Below are positions 31,879 through 42,036 of a stretch of 64,000 nucleotides of DNA, in pieces (position 1 is the first letter of the stretch; every line of letters starts with the position of its first letter). Made by a program: the position numbers and the translations under genes. Origin of the DNA: Haemaphysalis longicornis (lineage: Eukaryota; Arthropoda; Arachnida; Ixodida; Ixodidae); NCBI GenBank assembly GCA_013339765.2, contig CM023454.1, forward strand, positions 148,923,603 to 148,987,602, read 5' to 3'. Below the pieces are notes generated by a model. That model made no database searches. It saw only the letters and a program-made list of their open reading frames with translations, and was not told where the DNA came from.

Positions 31879-33060
31879 ATGGTGCAAGAAGCAACATCAC
31901 CAATCGTCCTGCAGCAGCCACGGGAACCGCCATCATTCCGAGGAACCCCCGCAGAAGACCCAGAAGAATGGTTGGAGAAACTGGAGCGCGCCCGGAAATT
32001 CAACAGGTGGGACGACGCAGAAACGTTCCGGCATGCTTTCTTCTACTTGGAAGATTCAGCTCGCACTTGGTTCGAGAACCACGAGAGCGCCTTGACCAAC
32101 TGGGCTCACTTCAAAAGCGAGTTCATTAAGACCTTCACTACCGTGGTCAGAAAAGAACGCGCTGCGCTTTTGCTTGAAACTCGAACGCAGCACCCCAACG
32201 AAGGAGTAATGATTTTCGTCGAAGAGATGAAGCGACTTTTTCGCCGTGCGGACCCAGAAATGACGGAGGAAAAGAAACTAAGGTTTCTGATGAGAGGACT
32301 AAAGCAAGAACTATTTGCTTGCCAAGTCCGCAACTCACCTAGAACGGTGGCCGAATTCGCGTCTGAAGCTGCGGCGCTGGAGAAGACGCTGGAAATTCGC
32401 ACGAGGCAGTACGACCGTCCGATGAATGCGCTAGTTGCGGACTCTATCGATGCCGGGGCTCTTAGCTGTGACACATTACGTGAGACAATCCGCACTGTCG
32501 TCAGGAAAGAACTGCGGAAACTCTTCCCAACAACGCCGCAACCCCAGGTCACCTCTATGAGCGACGTGATCCGGGAAGAAATTCAACTCGCTTTGGGGAC
32601 TTCTACGCCTTCCGAAGTACCACGTGAGCCTCAAGCTATGACCTACTCCGCGGCTGTTCGACGACCCCGCCCTGCTACAACCCGTCATCAAGAAGTCTCG
32701 CCGTACCGCCCTCCACTGTCGCCCGCGCGATCCTCTGCAGGCCAAAACCAGGCGCCGAGGAAGACGGACGTATGGCGAACCACCGATAATCGTCCGCTGT
32801 GCTACCAGTGTGGAGAGGCCAATCACATCTATCGTCGCTGCCCGTACAGGAGACTGGGACTGCGTGGTTTCTCCGTCGACGCCCCACGCCCTCGACCCGG
32901 CCAGCGCCCCACTGAGATCAACGAATACCTGTCCAGCACCAACCGAGGACCAACCCGCTTCAACCGATCGCCGTCGCGCTACCCATACCAGTCGCCCAAC
33001 CGCCGTAGCAATGCTGATTTCGCACGTGGAAGGTCCCCCAGCCCACGCGGGGGAAACTAA
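31879..33060 (+). CDS. Gypsy gag polyprotein (nucleocapsid with CCHC knuckle)
   Basis: ATG 31879 (MVQEATSPIVLQQP) to TAA 33060, 393 codons, uninterrupted. The frame is open further upstream into the LTR, but this ATG fits the usual gag start. Capsid-like region: FRGTPAEDPEEWLEKLERAR, then TWFENHESALTNWAHFKSEF and FMIFVEEMKRLFRRAD-like helices, typical of retrotransposon gag. A CCHC zinc knuckle is at CYQCGEANHIYRRC (about 32803-32844). A basic, Arg/Pro/Ser-rich tail follows. It assembles particles and binds element RNA. This is the only intact long frame of the element, since pol is broken. Confidence 0.9.
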   Translation: MVQEATSPIVLQQPREPPSFRGTPAEDPEEWLEKLERARKFNRWDDAETFRHAFFYLEDSARTWFENHESALTNWAHFKSEFIKTFTTVVRKERAALLLETRTQHPNEGVMIFVEEMKRLFRRADPEMTEEKKLRFLMRGLKQELFACQVRNSPRTVAEFASEAAALEKTLEIRTRQYDRPMNALVADSIDAGALSCDTLRETIRTVVRKELRKLFPTTPQPQVTSMSDVIREEIQLALGTSTPSEVPREPQAMTYSAAVRRPRPATTRHQEVSPYRPPLSPARSSAGQNQAPRKTDVWRTTDNRPLCYQCGEANHIYRRCPYRRLGLRGFSVDAPRPRPGQRPTEINEYLSSTNRGPTRFNRSPSRYPYQSPNRRSNADFARGRSPSPRGGN

Positions 33061-33084
33061 AAGCAGCAACTTCGGGAGGTAAAG

Positions 33085-33660
33085 TTGTACAACGGCGGAA
33101 AAATGAAAACCCTCCAACGACGCAGCGACTCGCTGAAGACCATGATCCAAGACACGCCCCGACCCCGACGACCCCAATCCAACCCTGACGTGACTCCCCA
33201 CCACGACGACAGAACGGCGCGACGTGTACCCGACATGACCAAACCTGCCGATGAGAATACAACGAAGACCACGACGCACAGTTCCCGACCGTCAACGCGC
33301 AGAAGCCGAGATACGACGCTACGACGCACCCTGAACTCGAAGAAGGCAGCGTCCGACGTTCAGCTGTCCATCGACGGCTTTGAAGTATTCGCCCTCATAG
33401 ACACGGGCGCCGACTACTTGGTCACGAGTGAACCTTTTGCGTCTAAGCTGAAGAAAGTTATGACCAGATGGGACGGTCCGCACATTCGCACAGCAGGAGG
33501 CCACCTCGTGACGCCAAGTGGAACGTGCACATCGCGCGTCACCATAGACGGCACAACGTACCCTGCGACGTTCGTAATTTTGCCTAACTGCTCCCGCGAC
33601 GTAATTCTTGCATGGACTTTTTGACGGACAACGGTGCAATAATTGGTCTACAGACCAAGT
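33085..33660 (+). pseudogene. Gypsy protease
   Basis: Begins after the gag stop in another frame. It contains the aspartic protease active site ALIDTGADYLV (33391-33423) and, near the end, the second conserved block around DVILAWTF, where a frameshift at about 33620 shifts to MDFLTDNGAII in the next frame (family: ILGMDFL). The basic N-terminal stretch (33100-33330) is a linker. It cleaves the polyprotein in active elements. Confidence 0.85.
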
Positions 33661-33899
33661 CCATAACTTTTTCCTCCGATCACTCCATGACGCCAGAACC
33701 GAACGCCCAACACCGTGCTGCTTTAAGGATCGCCGATGATCATTTCACACTGCCACCCCACGCAAGCTTGATGATCACCGTCTACTGTGAAGATGCTGTT
33801 CCTGCGTCGACGCTATCGTGGAGAGTGACCAAAGGTTGCTCCTCGACCGCGGTGTCTCCGTTGCAAGAGGCATTGTGCGCTTTACGCAACGCCAATCCC

Positions 33900-35460
33900 A
33901 AGTTTTGGTTACTAATTTCAGCGAGGAATACCAGCATTTAAACAGGGGCGCTGCAATTGCGTACCTCGAAGAAACGCAAGAAGCAAGTGACGTGATCGCG
34001 GTTGCCGACTTTGAACGCGCACCCGAAGAGACCTTCAAGTTTCCGAATCCCTTTGACGTGAATCCAGCGTTACCGCAAAAAGAACGGAAGAAATTATTGG
34101 ATTTGCTGCATCGCTACAGAGAGTGTTTTTCGTCGAACTCAAAACTACGTCAGACACGTCTGGCGAAGCACCGAATAATAACCGAAGATGGAGCCCGACC
34201 TACCCGACAGTCACCATACCGCGTCTCTTCACACGAGCGGGAAGCCATCCGGACTCAAGTCGACGACATGCTCAGCGACGACATTATACAGCCGTCGAAA
34301 AGCCCCTGGGCAGCCCCGGTCGTACTCGTGAAGAAAAAAGACGGCACAGCAAGGTTTTGCGTTGACTACTGGCGACTGAACAAAATCACCAAAAAGGACG
34401 TGTACCCCCTCCCCCGAATCGACGACGCCCTCGACCACCTCTGCCACGCGAAGTACTTCTCATCAATGGATCTGAAGACCGGCTACTGGCAAATTGAAGT
34501 GGAGGAGAGAGACCGAGAGAAGACTGCATTTATACCCCGGACGGCCTATAGGAGTTCAAGGTGATGCCGTTCGGGTTGTGCATCGCGCCAGCAACGTTTC
34601 AACGAGTCATGGACACTGTGCTAGCTGGCCTGAAGTGGCACACCTGCCTCGTATACCTCGCCGATGTTGTGGTATTCTCCCGGACTTTCGACGAACACCT
34701 TGCAAGGTTGCAGTCTGTACTCGACGCCATCCGTACGTCGGGGTTAACGCTGAAGCCTGAAAAGTGCCGCTTCGCGTACGAGGAACTCAAGTTTTTGGGC
34801 CATGTCGTCAACGCCGCGGGAGTCCGGCTTGATCCGGCGAAAACTTCCGCCATAGCGAACTTCCCAAGACCGAAAGATAAAAAGGGCGTGCGGAGATTTC
34901 TCAGACTATGCGCAAACTACCGGCGCTTCGTCGCAAACTTCGCCCGCATTGCAGAGCCACTCACCCGCTTGACGAAAGATAGCACCCCTTAAAGATGGAA
35001 AAATGCCCAAGAAACAGCCTTCTGCGAGCTGCAACAATGCCTGCAAAGCCCGCCTGTGCTCGCGCATTTCGACGAAAATGCCGAAACGGAAATGCACACG
35101 GACGCCAGTTATATAGGCTTGGGTGCCGTCCTCGTACAAAAGCAAAGTGGGTGCGAGAAATTAATCGCCTATGCCAGCCGTGGTCTGTCCTAGGAAGAAA
35201 GAAACTACTCAGCCTCTGAGAAAGAGTGCCTCGCGATTATATGGGCCATTTCAAAATTTCGCCCATACGTGTATGGAAGACCATTCAAGGTTGTGACAGA
35301 CCACCTTGCGCTATGTTGGCTCGCCAATTTGAAGGACCCCTCTGGCCGTCTTGGTAGGTGGAGCTTGCGCCTGCAAGAATTCGACGTTACAGTAGTCTAT
35401 AAATCCGGGAGGAAACAATCCGACGCCGACTGCCTGTCCCGTGCCCCCGCCGACCCACCA
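33900..35460 (+). pseudogene. Gypsy reverse transcriptase and RNase H
   Basis: Blocks: KHRIITEDGARPTRQSPYRV (34170), PWAAPVVLVKKKDG, RFCVDYWRLNKIT (family YR), FSSMDLKTGYWQIEV (catalytic Asp), a frameshift at about 34550 before VMPFGLCIAPATFQR, then YLADVVVFSRTFDEHL. The family has YLDD, so one catalytic Asp is replaced by Ala. A stop at 34990 follows LTKDSTP. RNase H/tether: TDASYIGLGAVL (35100), a stop near 35191, then EKECLAIIWAI, VVTDHLALCWL and SDADCLSRAPAD. Broken catalytic motif plus stops: inactive. Confidence 0.9.
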
Positions 35461-36773
35461 CCACAAGACTCAGATGAAGACAGCGCGTTCTTCGGAGTCG
35501 TGACTGAGAGCGACCTGGCCGCCCAGCAGCGTACCGACCCCGATCTACGTGTCATGATCGACTACCTCCAAGGATGCAACGTCGCCGTGCCCAGGGCCTT
35601 CAAACGCAACTTACCTGCAATCAGCCTGAAAAACTCCATCCTCGTGAAGAAGAATTTCAGCCCCGGAACGAGAGCAAATTATCTTCTTGTGATCCCGGCA
35701 GATCTTCGTGACTAAATTTTGGAAGCGTGCCACGACGATCCGTCGTCCGGAAATCTCGGCACAGCTCGCACAATTGGGAAAATCAAGGCGAAGTACTACT
35801 GGCCCCGCCTTGCATCCGACGTCACCCACTACGTCCGGAGCTGCCGTGACTGCCAGCGACGAAAAACGCCACCGACGAGACCCGCCAGACTTCTGCAACC
35901 GATAGGCGTCCCATCTAGGCCCTTCCAACAGATTGGAATGGACATTCTGGGCCCGTTCCCTACATCGCGATCTGAGAACAAGTGGATTGTTGTAGCGACA
36001 GACTACATGACGCGCTACGCAGAGACCGCCGCACTTCCCAGGGGGACTGCACAAGAAGTCGCAAAGTTTTTCATAAGCCAAGTTGTGCTGCGACAGGGAG
36101 CCCCGGAAGTCGTAATCACGGACTGCGGAACGGCCTTTACTGCGGAGCTGATGGAAGGGATATTACGCTACAGCAACACGAATCACCGAAGAACGATGGC
36201 GTACAACCACCAAACGAACAGACTAACGGAACGCCTGAACAAGACAATCGCGGATATGTTGTCAATGTACGTCGACGTTGAACATAAGACTTGGGACAAA
36301 GTGCTACCGTACGTCACCTTTGCGTACAGCACGGCTATCCAGGAAACTACGCAGATGACGCCGTTCGAGCTTGTCTACAGAAGCCGGCCGACTACGATGC
36401 TCGACGCCATGATTCCGCATGTAGAAGACGACGACATCAACGCCGACGTCCAAGGATACCTTCAGCGTGCGGAGGAGGCCCGCCAGCTGGCTCGAGTTCG
36501 TACAACGGACGAGCACCTGGTGGATGCCGGGCGGTACAACCTCCGACGCCGAGACGCCGAGTACCACCCTGGGGTCGTGTGTGGACTCCCATTCGTCGAC
36601 GCGGACTAAGTGAGAAGCTTCTGCGGCGATATTTCGGACCATACCAGATTCTACGACGTGTCGGCCAACTTACCTACGAGGTGATCCCCGATGGTTATTC
36701 CGGAACATCACGACGACGCACGCGGCCCGAAGTCGTCCACGTAGTTCGCTTGAAACCTTACTATGCAAGATGA
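35461..36773 (+). pseudogene. Gypsy integrase with GPY/F module
   Basis: A stop at 35713 precedes the zinc domain (ACHDDPSSGNLG ... CRDCQRRK). The second His of HHCC is Asn here (SGNLG, family SGHLG). DDE core: GMDILGPF (D), VITDCGTAF (D), and TNRLTERLNKT (E), all three acidic residues present. A frameshift near 36600 leads to GLSEKLLRRYFGPYQILRRV, the GPY/F module, ending at 36773. No chromodomain. Integrase joins element ends to host DNA. It is disabled here by a stop, a frameshift and the zinc-ligand change. Confidence 0.9.
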
Positions 36774-36833
36774 CGGACTTTTTTTGTTGTTCATTCGGAC
36801 TCTGTTTTATTTTAGCATCGGGTCGATGCACTC

Positions 36834-36848
36834 TTAGAGGGGGGGTAA
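36834..36848 (+). other. Polypurine tract of the Gypsy element
   Basis: tagagggggggtaa directly precedes the right LTR at 36849, the expected plus-strand primer. Confidence 0.75.
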
Positions 36849-37270
36849 TGCCGGGAACCATGTATGGGTTTGTTTATTTATTGTTTGTTTTTACTCCCGG
36901 GCCACGCCCGGCTGTGTTATCTGCGTTCCAAATGAAGCGCGTCTTACATTCTTTACTTTTATGCCGCACGGGCTATCACATTCAGATAAGCAGACTGTTT
37001 CGCCGTAACGTCACTAGCCCGGAATAATCTTCTGTGATCTACAATGTTCTGGATGCGAATCGACGGTTCCAGAAATACTTGCGCCGAAAGATAAAAGCCT
37101 GCAGAACAGACGCCGCGGCATTCATTCGACGACACTCGCCTGTGCTAGTCACTTTGTTGACCGCTGCTTCGCCGCCTCTGTATTCTTTTGAGTTGTTAGG
37201 GGACCACAAGTTCGCTCAAATAAACTTGTTTGTCCTTCAAGACAATCGCGTCGTCCTTGGCTTCGTGACA
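36849..37270 (+). repeat. Right LTR of the Gypsy element
   Basis: 422 bp, starts tgccgggaacc, ends ttcgtgaca, followed by the ATAT target duplication. Confidence 0.93.
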
Positions 37271-37490
37271 ATATCCATCGATCACTTTCTTTTTCTTTTC
37301 GAGTGCGTTGTTTACCTTATTTGCATGTTCCCTTAACCTGTCGTTCAGACATCTTCCGGTTTGCCCTACGTAAAATGTGTTGCAGCGGAGTGGAATTTTG
37401 TAAACGACCCCTTCCACGCATTCAACATATGCCTTCCTGTGCTTCGTGTTGCAGTGCCTTCCCCGCACGGACTCTGGGTCGTTCAATCTG
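37271..37490 (-). pseudogene. Penelope-like GIY-YIG endonuclease fragment (second copy)
   Basis: Minus-strand GVVYKIPLRCNTFYVGQTGR, then LNDRLREHANKVNNALE, the intact first half of a GIY-YIG domain (the YVGQTGR block that is broken in the main copy). It continues the partial tandem copy cut by the Gypsy element at 31297. In the family this domain nicks target DNA. Truncated upstream at about 37490 where short cagatc/gcacaat repeats mark a junction. Confidence 0.85.
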
Positions 37491-37556
37491 CACAGATCAA
37501 TCTGGACAATCTACGCTCAATCTGCACAATCTGGGCAGATTGAGCGACCCAGAGGC

Positions 37557-37854
37557 CGTGCGGGGAAGATTATCGAAGCTGAATTAATACACAGGCTTGG
37601 GGAAGCATGCGTTAGTTCACCGTCACTAGCCCTTACTACAAAAGAATTGGACTTTCTGCGCATGCGCCGAGCATAAAATCCCAGATAAGCGTGACTACTG
37701 TGCGTATATATAGGTGTGTCTTTTTTTCATTAAAACTGTTGGTTCAGCGCTCGTGTGTGTCAAGTACTCTTCCCTGTGTCCGTGTGTAAACCACGCTGTC
37801 TTCTCCTAATCATGTTAAACCAACACGCCCAGATAGCCACGTTTGGGCATTTCA
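37557..37854 (+). repeat. Inverted terminal segment of the Penelope-like element
   Basis: Plus-strand copy of the element's 3' region (EAELIH...LGEACVSSPSLALTTKELDF, the tatatata stretch, gctgtcttctcc), inverse to 28425-28680 and 30964-31200. Its outer end abuts the target duplication at 37855. Such inverted ends are usual for this class. Confidence 0.85.
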
Positions 37855-37867
37855 ACCAAGTCCGACT
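37855..37867. repeat. Right target-site duplication of the Penelope-like element
   Basis: ACCAAGTCCGACT, partner of 28404-28416. Confidence 0.75.
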
Positions 37868-38780
37868 CGCGGTACTGGGTCCCCGCCGAGACCAGACGCC
37901 GCTCCGCCCCCCGGCGAGCTGCGTCGGCGTACCTCCCCAGGTGGGAAAGAGGCGAACCTCTTTCGCGCCTCTGGGAAGGAGATGTTCTCGGTTACTTTCA
38001 CGTTGATAATCTACTTTTCCTGTTAAACCTTTTCACAGCTGCCGGACCATGCTGCGTGCGGCCCCTGACAGTTTGCACAGGTTAAGGTAGTAGAGTCACA
38101 GCTTTCAGTAGGGTGGTCATGTGCAGCGCATTTCGCGCAGGTCGTTGTGCCGCGACAAAAAGTTGTAGCGTGCCCGAATCGCTGGCTCTTGTAGCATCGG
38201 CGCGGGTTAGGTATGTACGGATGTACACCACACCTAATGAAGCCAGCATTGATGTGCTCCGGAAGATTTTAATTTGTTGAATGTCAAGATTATGTGCTTT
38301 GTTGGTATTTCTACATTGTCACGACGGATGGTGATTCTCCTGATAGCGGTAACGCCCTGATCCTTCAGGCCTTCCAGAAGGTCGGCCTCTGTTTCACTTA
38401 GCAGATCTGGCTCAGATATCACACCTTGCGAGCTGTTGACGCTGCGGTGGGTTGTGATAGTGATGTCCAGATCTTCCATGCGGGTTTGGGTCAGGAGATT
38501 TGTGGCTTGCTGCTGCGTCTTGACTTCAATCAACACTTTGCCTGTTCGTAGTTTTTTCGCCTCGAACGATTTGCCAATGATTCCTTCAAGAAACTTTGAG
38601 ACGAGGAATACAGACTAGGAGGAGAGGGGTTTGGATTTATCTATTGATTCAAGGACCAAAAAACGAGGATAGTTGTCAGGTTTCGGAATGTTGATGGTTG
38701 GTAGGAATGGAAAGGAAACTGCGGTGCGGCCCCCTTTTCAGGGACCGATCACGTTTTGAGGGGGGTTTTGATTTATCCAT
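37868..38780 (-). pseudogene. LINE C ORF1 (gag-like with CCHC zinc knuckles), N-terminal part
   Basis: ATG at 38780 on the minus strand (MDKSKPPSKRDRSLKRGP). This start is supported by the homologous copy at 63830, which begins at the same place. After a frameshift near 38600-38640 comes an RNA-recognition-like region (LIEVKTQQQATNLL, ITTHRSVNSSQGVI, GVTAIRRITIRRD), then zinc knuckles: CYKSQRFGHATTFCRG (first Cys-to-Ser change in the family pattern CxxCxxxGH) and CAKCAAHDHPTESC near 38090-38180. A CANCQGPHAAW block follows. In I-type LINEs this protein binds element RNA. Interrupted by the Penelope-like element. Confidence 0.85.
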
Positions 38781-39058
38781 ACGGCATAGGAAAAAGCAGG
38801 GGACGGGGGTACTTTCTTCATCAGCCTTACCCTGAAAGCTGAAGAGGTCCCGGAGCTCCCTGCCTGGTAAACAGGCAGGAAGCCCATCCGCCGGAGCTTG
38901 ACCTGGGCTCCGACGGCCACCGTTCGTGGTTTCTAACCTTCCACCTATAAACACATCGCCACGGTTGGATCCAGCTTATGTTTGGGGGTTCGGGGTCCGC
39001 GGTATCGCCAGTACCGTGTCCAAGATTGCTCAAGGTGCCCCGTGCGGGGAACCTCTAC
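38781..39058 (-). promoter_or_regulatory. LINE C 5' UTR
   Basis: Closely matches 63556-63829 in the opposite orientation. On the element strand it begins with a CCCCGCACGGGG palindrome, then caccttgagcaatcttgg and ggcgataccgcggacccc. I-group LINEs carry an internal promoter in the 5' UTR, so promoter activity is inferred. Confidence 0.7.
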
Positions 39059-39079
39059 GTTCAGAGTACGCAAAACGCA

Positions 39080-39870
39080 TTAAAGGGACCCTGCAACACT
39101 TGCCATCGACTACTAGTAATGTATTTTGGGATAAAGTCTATTGTCCCAGAAATCTCCTCCCGCAAGAATTATGAAAAATCCGTTCACAATTAACGAAACT
39201 ACGCGCGATGAGAAATCGCGCATAATCGTTCCCTCTCAACTCGACCGCGGGCAACGCGACGAAAGCTGCGCGCTCTCTCCCGGAGAGGGGGGCGGCTCGC
39301 GGCGTTCTCTTTGGCGGCCTTCGATATATCACATGCCGGGTAGTTTTCTCCTTTGCTCCGCAACGCGGAGGGGCCTATTTCTGGTCTGATGCCACAAAAA
39401 AGCAGGCATGGGTGCCTGCTCGCAAGTGCGCGCTCGGGCTGGTAGGGCGTTTTTGAAGCAATAAACGTTTGTAGTCGAGTGGTCCCGTTGAAAGGGAAGT
39501 ATTGAGCTCATCACTAAAACTCCGCGCGCACTCAAAACACAAAAGAAACGGCAAAACTGTGCCTACAGGTTCAGGCATAGAAGAGGTTCGTACACAGCGA
39601 TGACGACGACGGAAATGGGAGAATCTACCCGCGAAGTTGACCAGTGACAGCCGATCGGGCAGCCATGGCCTATGTGACGTCCCTCAGGCCATGCATAATG
39701 AGGACAACTGAAGAGAGAGCGGTTTGTTTTTCCGCGTCTTTCACATCGATTTGGGCGCTCACCGCTTCACGTGTACGTGTAATATTTGGCTCAGGTATTC
39801 CTGGCAGTGTAATCTAAACGTTGCGCAGGTTTACTTGCACTGCTCAAAGAGTGTTGCAGGGTCCCTTTAA
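39080..39870. mobile_element. 791-bp TTAA-flanked inverted-repeat element (MITE-like)
   Basis: Ends are perfect inverted repeats of about 21 bp starting TTAAAGGGACCCTGCAACAC (39080 on; mirrored to 39870). TTAA at both extremes is the piggyBac-type target. The interior has no transposase and only short frames, with a GC-rich stretch near 39225-39310. Non-autonomous; mobilised, if at all, by a transposase elsewhere. The superfamily is inferred from TTAA only. Confidence 0.8.
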
Positions 39871-40814
39871 ACAAGTCAGTGCGAGTGAATGCAACCTTGC
39901 CTTTGATAGCTTTCCAGGCTCTCGCTTGGAATGCGTGGCCGACTATGTACACTTCGGGGAAGAAAGTAGGGCAGTGAGCGGGATTCGTATTGACCGTCTT
40001 TACATTGCTTTTGGCATCACCCGCGAAGTGCTGGGAATGCATATTCTTGTGCCGCCTTTCGGTATCCATTCGATGCCGTGAATGTCGCTAAAAAAGGTTA
40101 CTGCTTAGAAAACAATATTGGCGGAAGCGGTATACCTGTGTTATGCAACTACTACGACGGCATGCGATTCATCGCAGCGCGCGATGTGTATGAACACTGA
40201 AAGCAAACGTTTTAGTTTTACGGCCCTTCGTGCCTGCGCTACGCATAAACGGTAATCGTACTCATAAGTTTACTCCTTCCACTGACAAAAAATGTCGTGA
40301 CTTCTTACTTCCTTGACATTTCTTACTGCTAAAATCATTTCTTGCGACGCTTATTCTCCCATGGCTGCCCGAGCGAGAAACCTGTACACAACGATGGCAG
40401 GCTGCCTTTCGCGATTGTGGCTGTCCTCCGCTCAGCAGTAGCGGCGCTGAGACTAATTCTTTCCTGCAGCCTTTTGATCCTTTCGGACCCTGCAACTTGC
40501 AATTATAAGTATGTTTCTTAAAAAACGTCCGCCACCCAACGTCGAACCGCACGCAGCGCGTGGGTTTTTACGTGCGCTGAACGGCCGGTCGCGACATCCA
40601 CCGACCCAGAGTTGCTAAGCGGCAGCGAGAGGCGGCGCTGGAGTCGCGCGCAAACTGCAGTGTCTGGTGCCTATTAAAGGACGCAAAACAAGCACCAAAT
40701 CGCACGCCCGCTGCCTGCAAAGATGTGCTTCTATATTTGCATCACATAACAGCCACATACACGGGGCGCGGCCCCGAATATTTACATACGATCATCACTG
40801 ACTCTGTTGGTTAT
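39871..40814. other. Unannotated intergenic DNA
   Basis: No coding region, RNA or repeat that I recognise between the TTAA element and the BEL/Pao left LTR. Confidence 0.5.
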
Positions 40815-41049
40815 TGTGGAAAAACAAAACCGAAACTCAAAACGAAGAGCTTGGTTCGGCTAGATAGCGACACGCCACCGAAAAAATCCAAGCCAAGAGA
40901 AGAGGAGAAGACGAGAGAGGACGAGAGAAAAGGGGAGATGGCGCGAACGGAAGCCTGACAAGACGCACGGTTATTGTAGCTCCTTACAACCGTTAAATAA
41001 ATAAGTGTTTGTGTCTAAACGACGTCTCCTACCTTCAACGATTCCCACA
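40815..41049 (+). repeat. Left LTR of the BEL/Pao element
   Basis: Starts tgtggaaaaac, ends gattcccaca. Contains attaaataaataagtg-type sequence near 40995 with AATAAA. Matches the right LTR apart from substitutions and a ~15-bp insertion in the right copy. Confidence 0.88.
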
Positions 41050-41057
41050 AAAGAAGA

Positions 41058-41077
41058 AGTTGGTGCCGAAACCCGGA
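41058..41077 (+). other. Primer binding site of the BEL/Pao element
   Basis: agttggtgccgaaacccgga shortly after the left LTR. TGGTGCCGAAACCCGG is a familiar BEL/Pao primer-site type; the exact tRNA was not assigned. Confidence 0.65.
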
Positions 41078-41190
41078 TGGTGGGAGACCAGGACACTGCC
41101 TCTCGTCACCTAACGTAAGAACAAAGAACCGCCTGGAAAGAACGCTACCAGCCCAGCTCCGCGGATTCAACGGTGACGCCCACAGGAGCC

Positions 41191-42021
41191 ATGGAACGAC
41201 TGAAGCGAAAACGCGCAGCCGTGCGTTCACAGGTCACGAAACTTCTTGCCGAAACTGACGCATATATCGAGAGCCAGGAGAAAAACGACAAACACTTGAA
41301 AGTTTTATTAGCGCGGATTTCCGCCATTCAGGCTCACCTCAACGAGGCAGACGCCGCCCTTGAACCACGCATACCCGAAGAAGAGGCCGAGCAAAATTTC
41401 GCCCGAACATTGAAGTACAGCGACAAGATCGTAACTTACATCGCTATGCTCAAGCAAGAGATAAACGATGTTTGCGAGAATCGCCCACCCAGGGCAGAAG
41501 CCACGCCAGTCCAACAGAACCAGAAAGCAGGGGCACCGCCCTGTAAAGTGAAACTACCGAAGCTCGAGCTGCTCAAGTTCGACGGAAAGAGCGTTAGCTG
41601 GCAGGAGTTCTGGGAGCAGTTTGACCAAGTTATCAACGCCAACAGCGAACTCACGGTGTTGGATAAGTTTGGCTACCTCAAGGCAGCAGTGACAGGAGAC
41701 GCGGCGAGTGTCATCAAGGGCCTTCCTCCGACAGCACGATGTTACGAGGACGCCTTGGAGCTGCTCAAATCTCGTTTCGGTGACGAAGAGGGGCTTATAC
41801 AGGCGCATATGTGGAAGCTGTTGAGCGTCCCGCCAGTGAGGAGCGCGGACGACGTGAGAGGCCTCCGTCGGTTATACGATACCCTCCCGTCTCACATCCG
41901 AGGCTTGGAAGCGCTTGGCCAAAACCAAAACACATTCGAGGCGCTTCTCTTCCCCATGGTTCTACGTTCCCTGCCGAAGAAAATACTACTCCACTTCAAC
42001 AGAACAACCGCAAAAGAATAA
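41191..42021 (+). pseudogene. BEL/Pao gag, N-terminal part (DUF1759-type)
   Basis: ATG 41191 (MERLKRKRAAVRSQ). A coiled-coil start, then KVKLPKLELLKFDGKSVSWQ and EFWEQFDQVIN, the hallmark of the DUF1759 gag region, then YLKAAVTGDAASVIKGLP and DALELLKSRFGD. The frame stops at 42021 where the family continues, and the next piece is at 42037 in another frame. It builds the particle in active relatives. Confidence 0.9.
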
Positions 42022-42036
42022 GCGACGGAAAGTTCG

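Larger units (their letters stand above)
31298..37270 (+). mobile_element. Ty3/Gypsy LTR retrotransposon, complete but decayed
   Basis: 422-bp LTRs on both sides (31298-31719, 36849-37270), TG...CA ends, ATAT target duplication, and gag, protease, reverse transcriptase, RNase H and integrase in the order of Ty3/Gypsy elements. No envelope gene follows integrase. By my count the LTRs differ at about 24 of 422 positions (about 94% identity), so the insertion is much older than the LTR element at 11221. It interrupts the Penelope-like element. Confidence 0.95.
28417..37854 (-). mobile_element. Penelope-like element, interrupted by a Ty3/Gypsy element
   Basis: Main unit (minus, 30960-28417): N-terminal region, reverse transcriptase with YVDD, then a GIY-YIG endonuclease. 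Upstream lies a partial second copy of the 3' end (31297-30917 plus 37490-37271, split by the Gypsy element). Outermost is an inverted copy of the terminal region (37557-37854, plus strand). Partial tandem copies (pLTR) and inverted terminal segments are typical of Penelope-like elements. The whole block is flanked by the ACCARGTCCGAYT duplication. Confidence 0.88.
25119..39058 (-). mobile_element. I-clade LINE C, split by a Penelope-like element
   Basis: Order on the minus strand: 5' UTR (39058-38781), ORF1 gag-like N-terminal part (38780-37868), interruption by the Penelope-like element (28417-37854), ORF1 C-terminal part (28416-27940), ORF2 endonuclease (27925-27240), reverse transcriptase (26750-25119). 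The end is cut off where LINE A starts, and no RNase H domain follows. Gag-like ORF1 with zinc knuckles plus endonuclease and reverse transcriptase is the plan of the I group. A second copy of its 5' end lies at 63556-64000. Confidence 0.87.

Noticed and set aside
32476..33279. 267-codon minus-strand frame
   Set aside because: Antisense to the Gypsy gag, which carries a CCHC knuckle and a proper start and stop on the plus strand.
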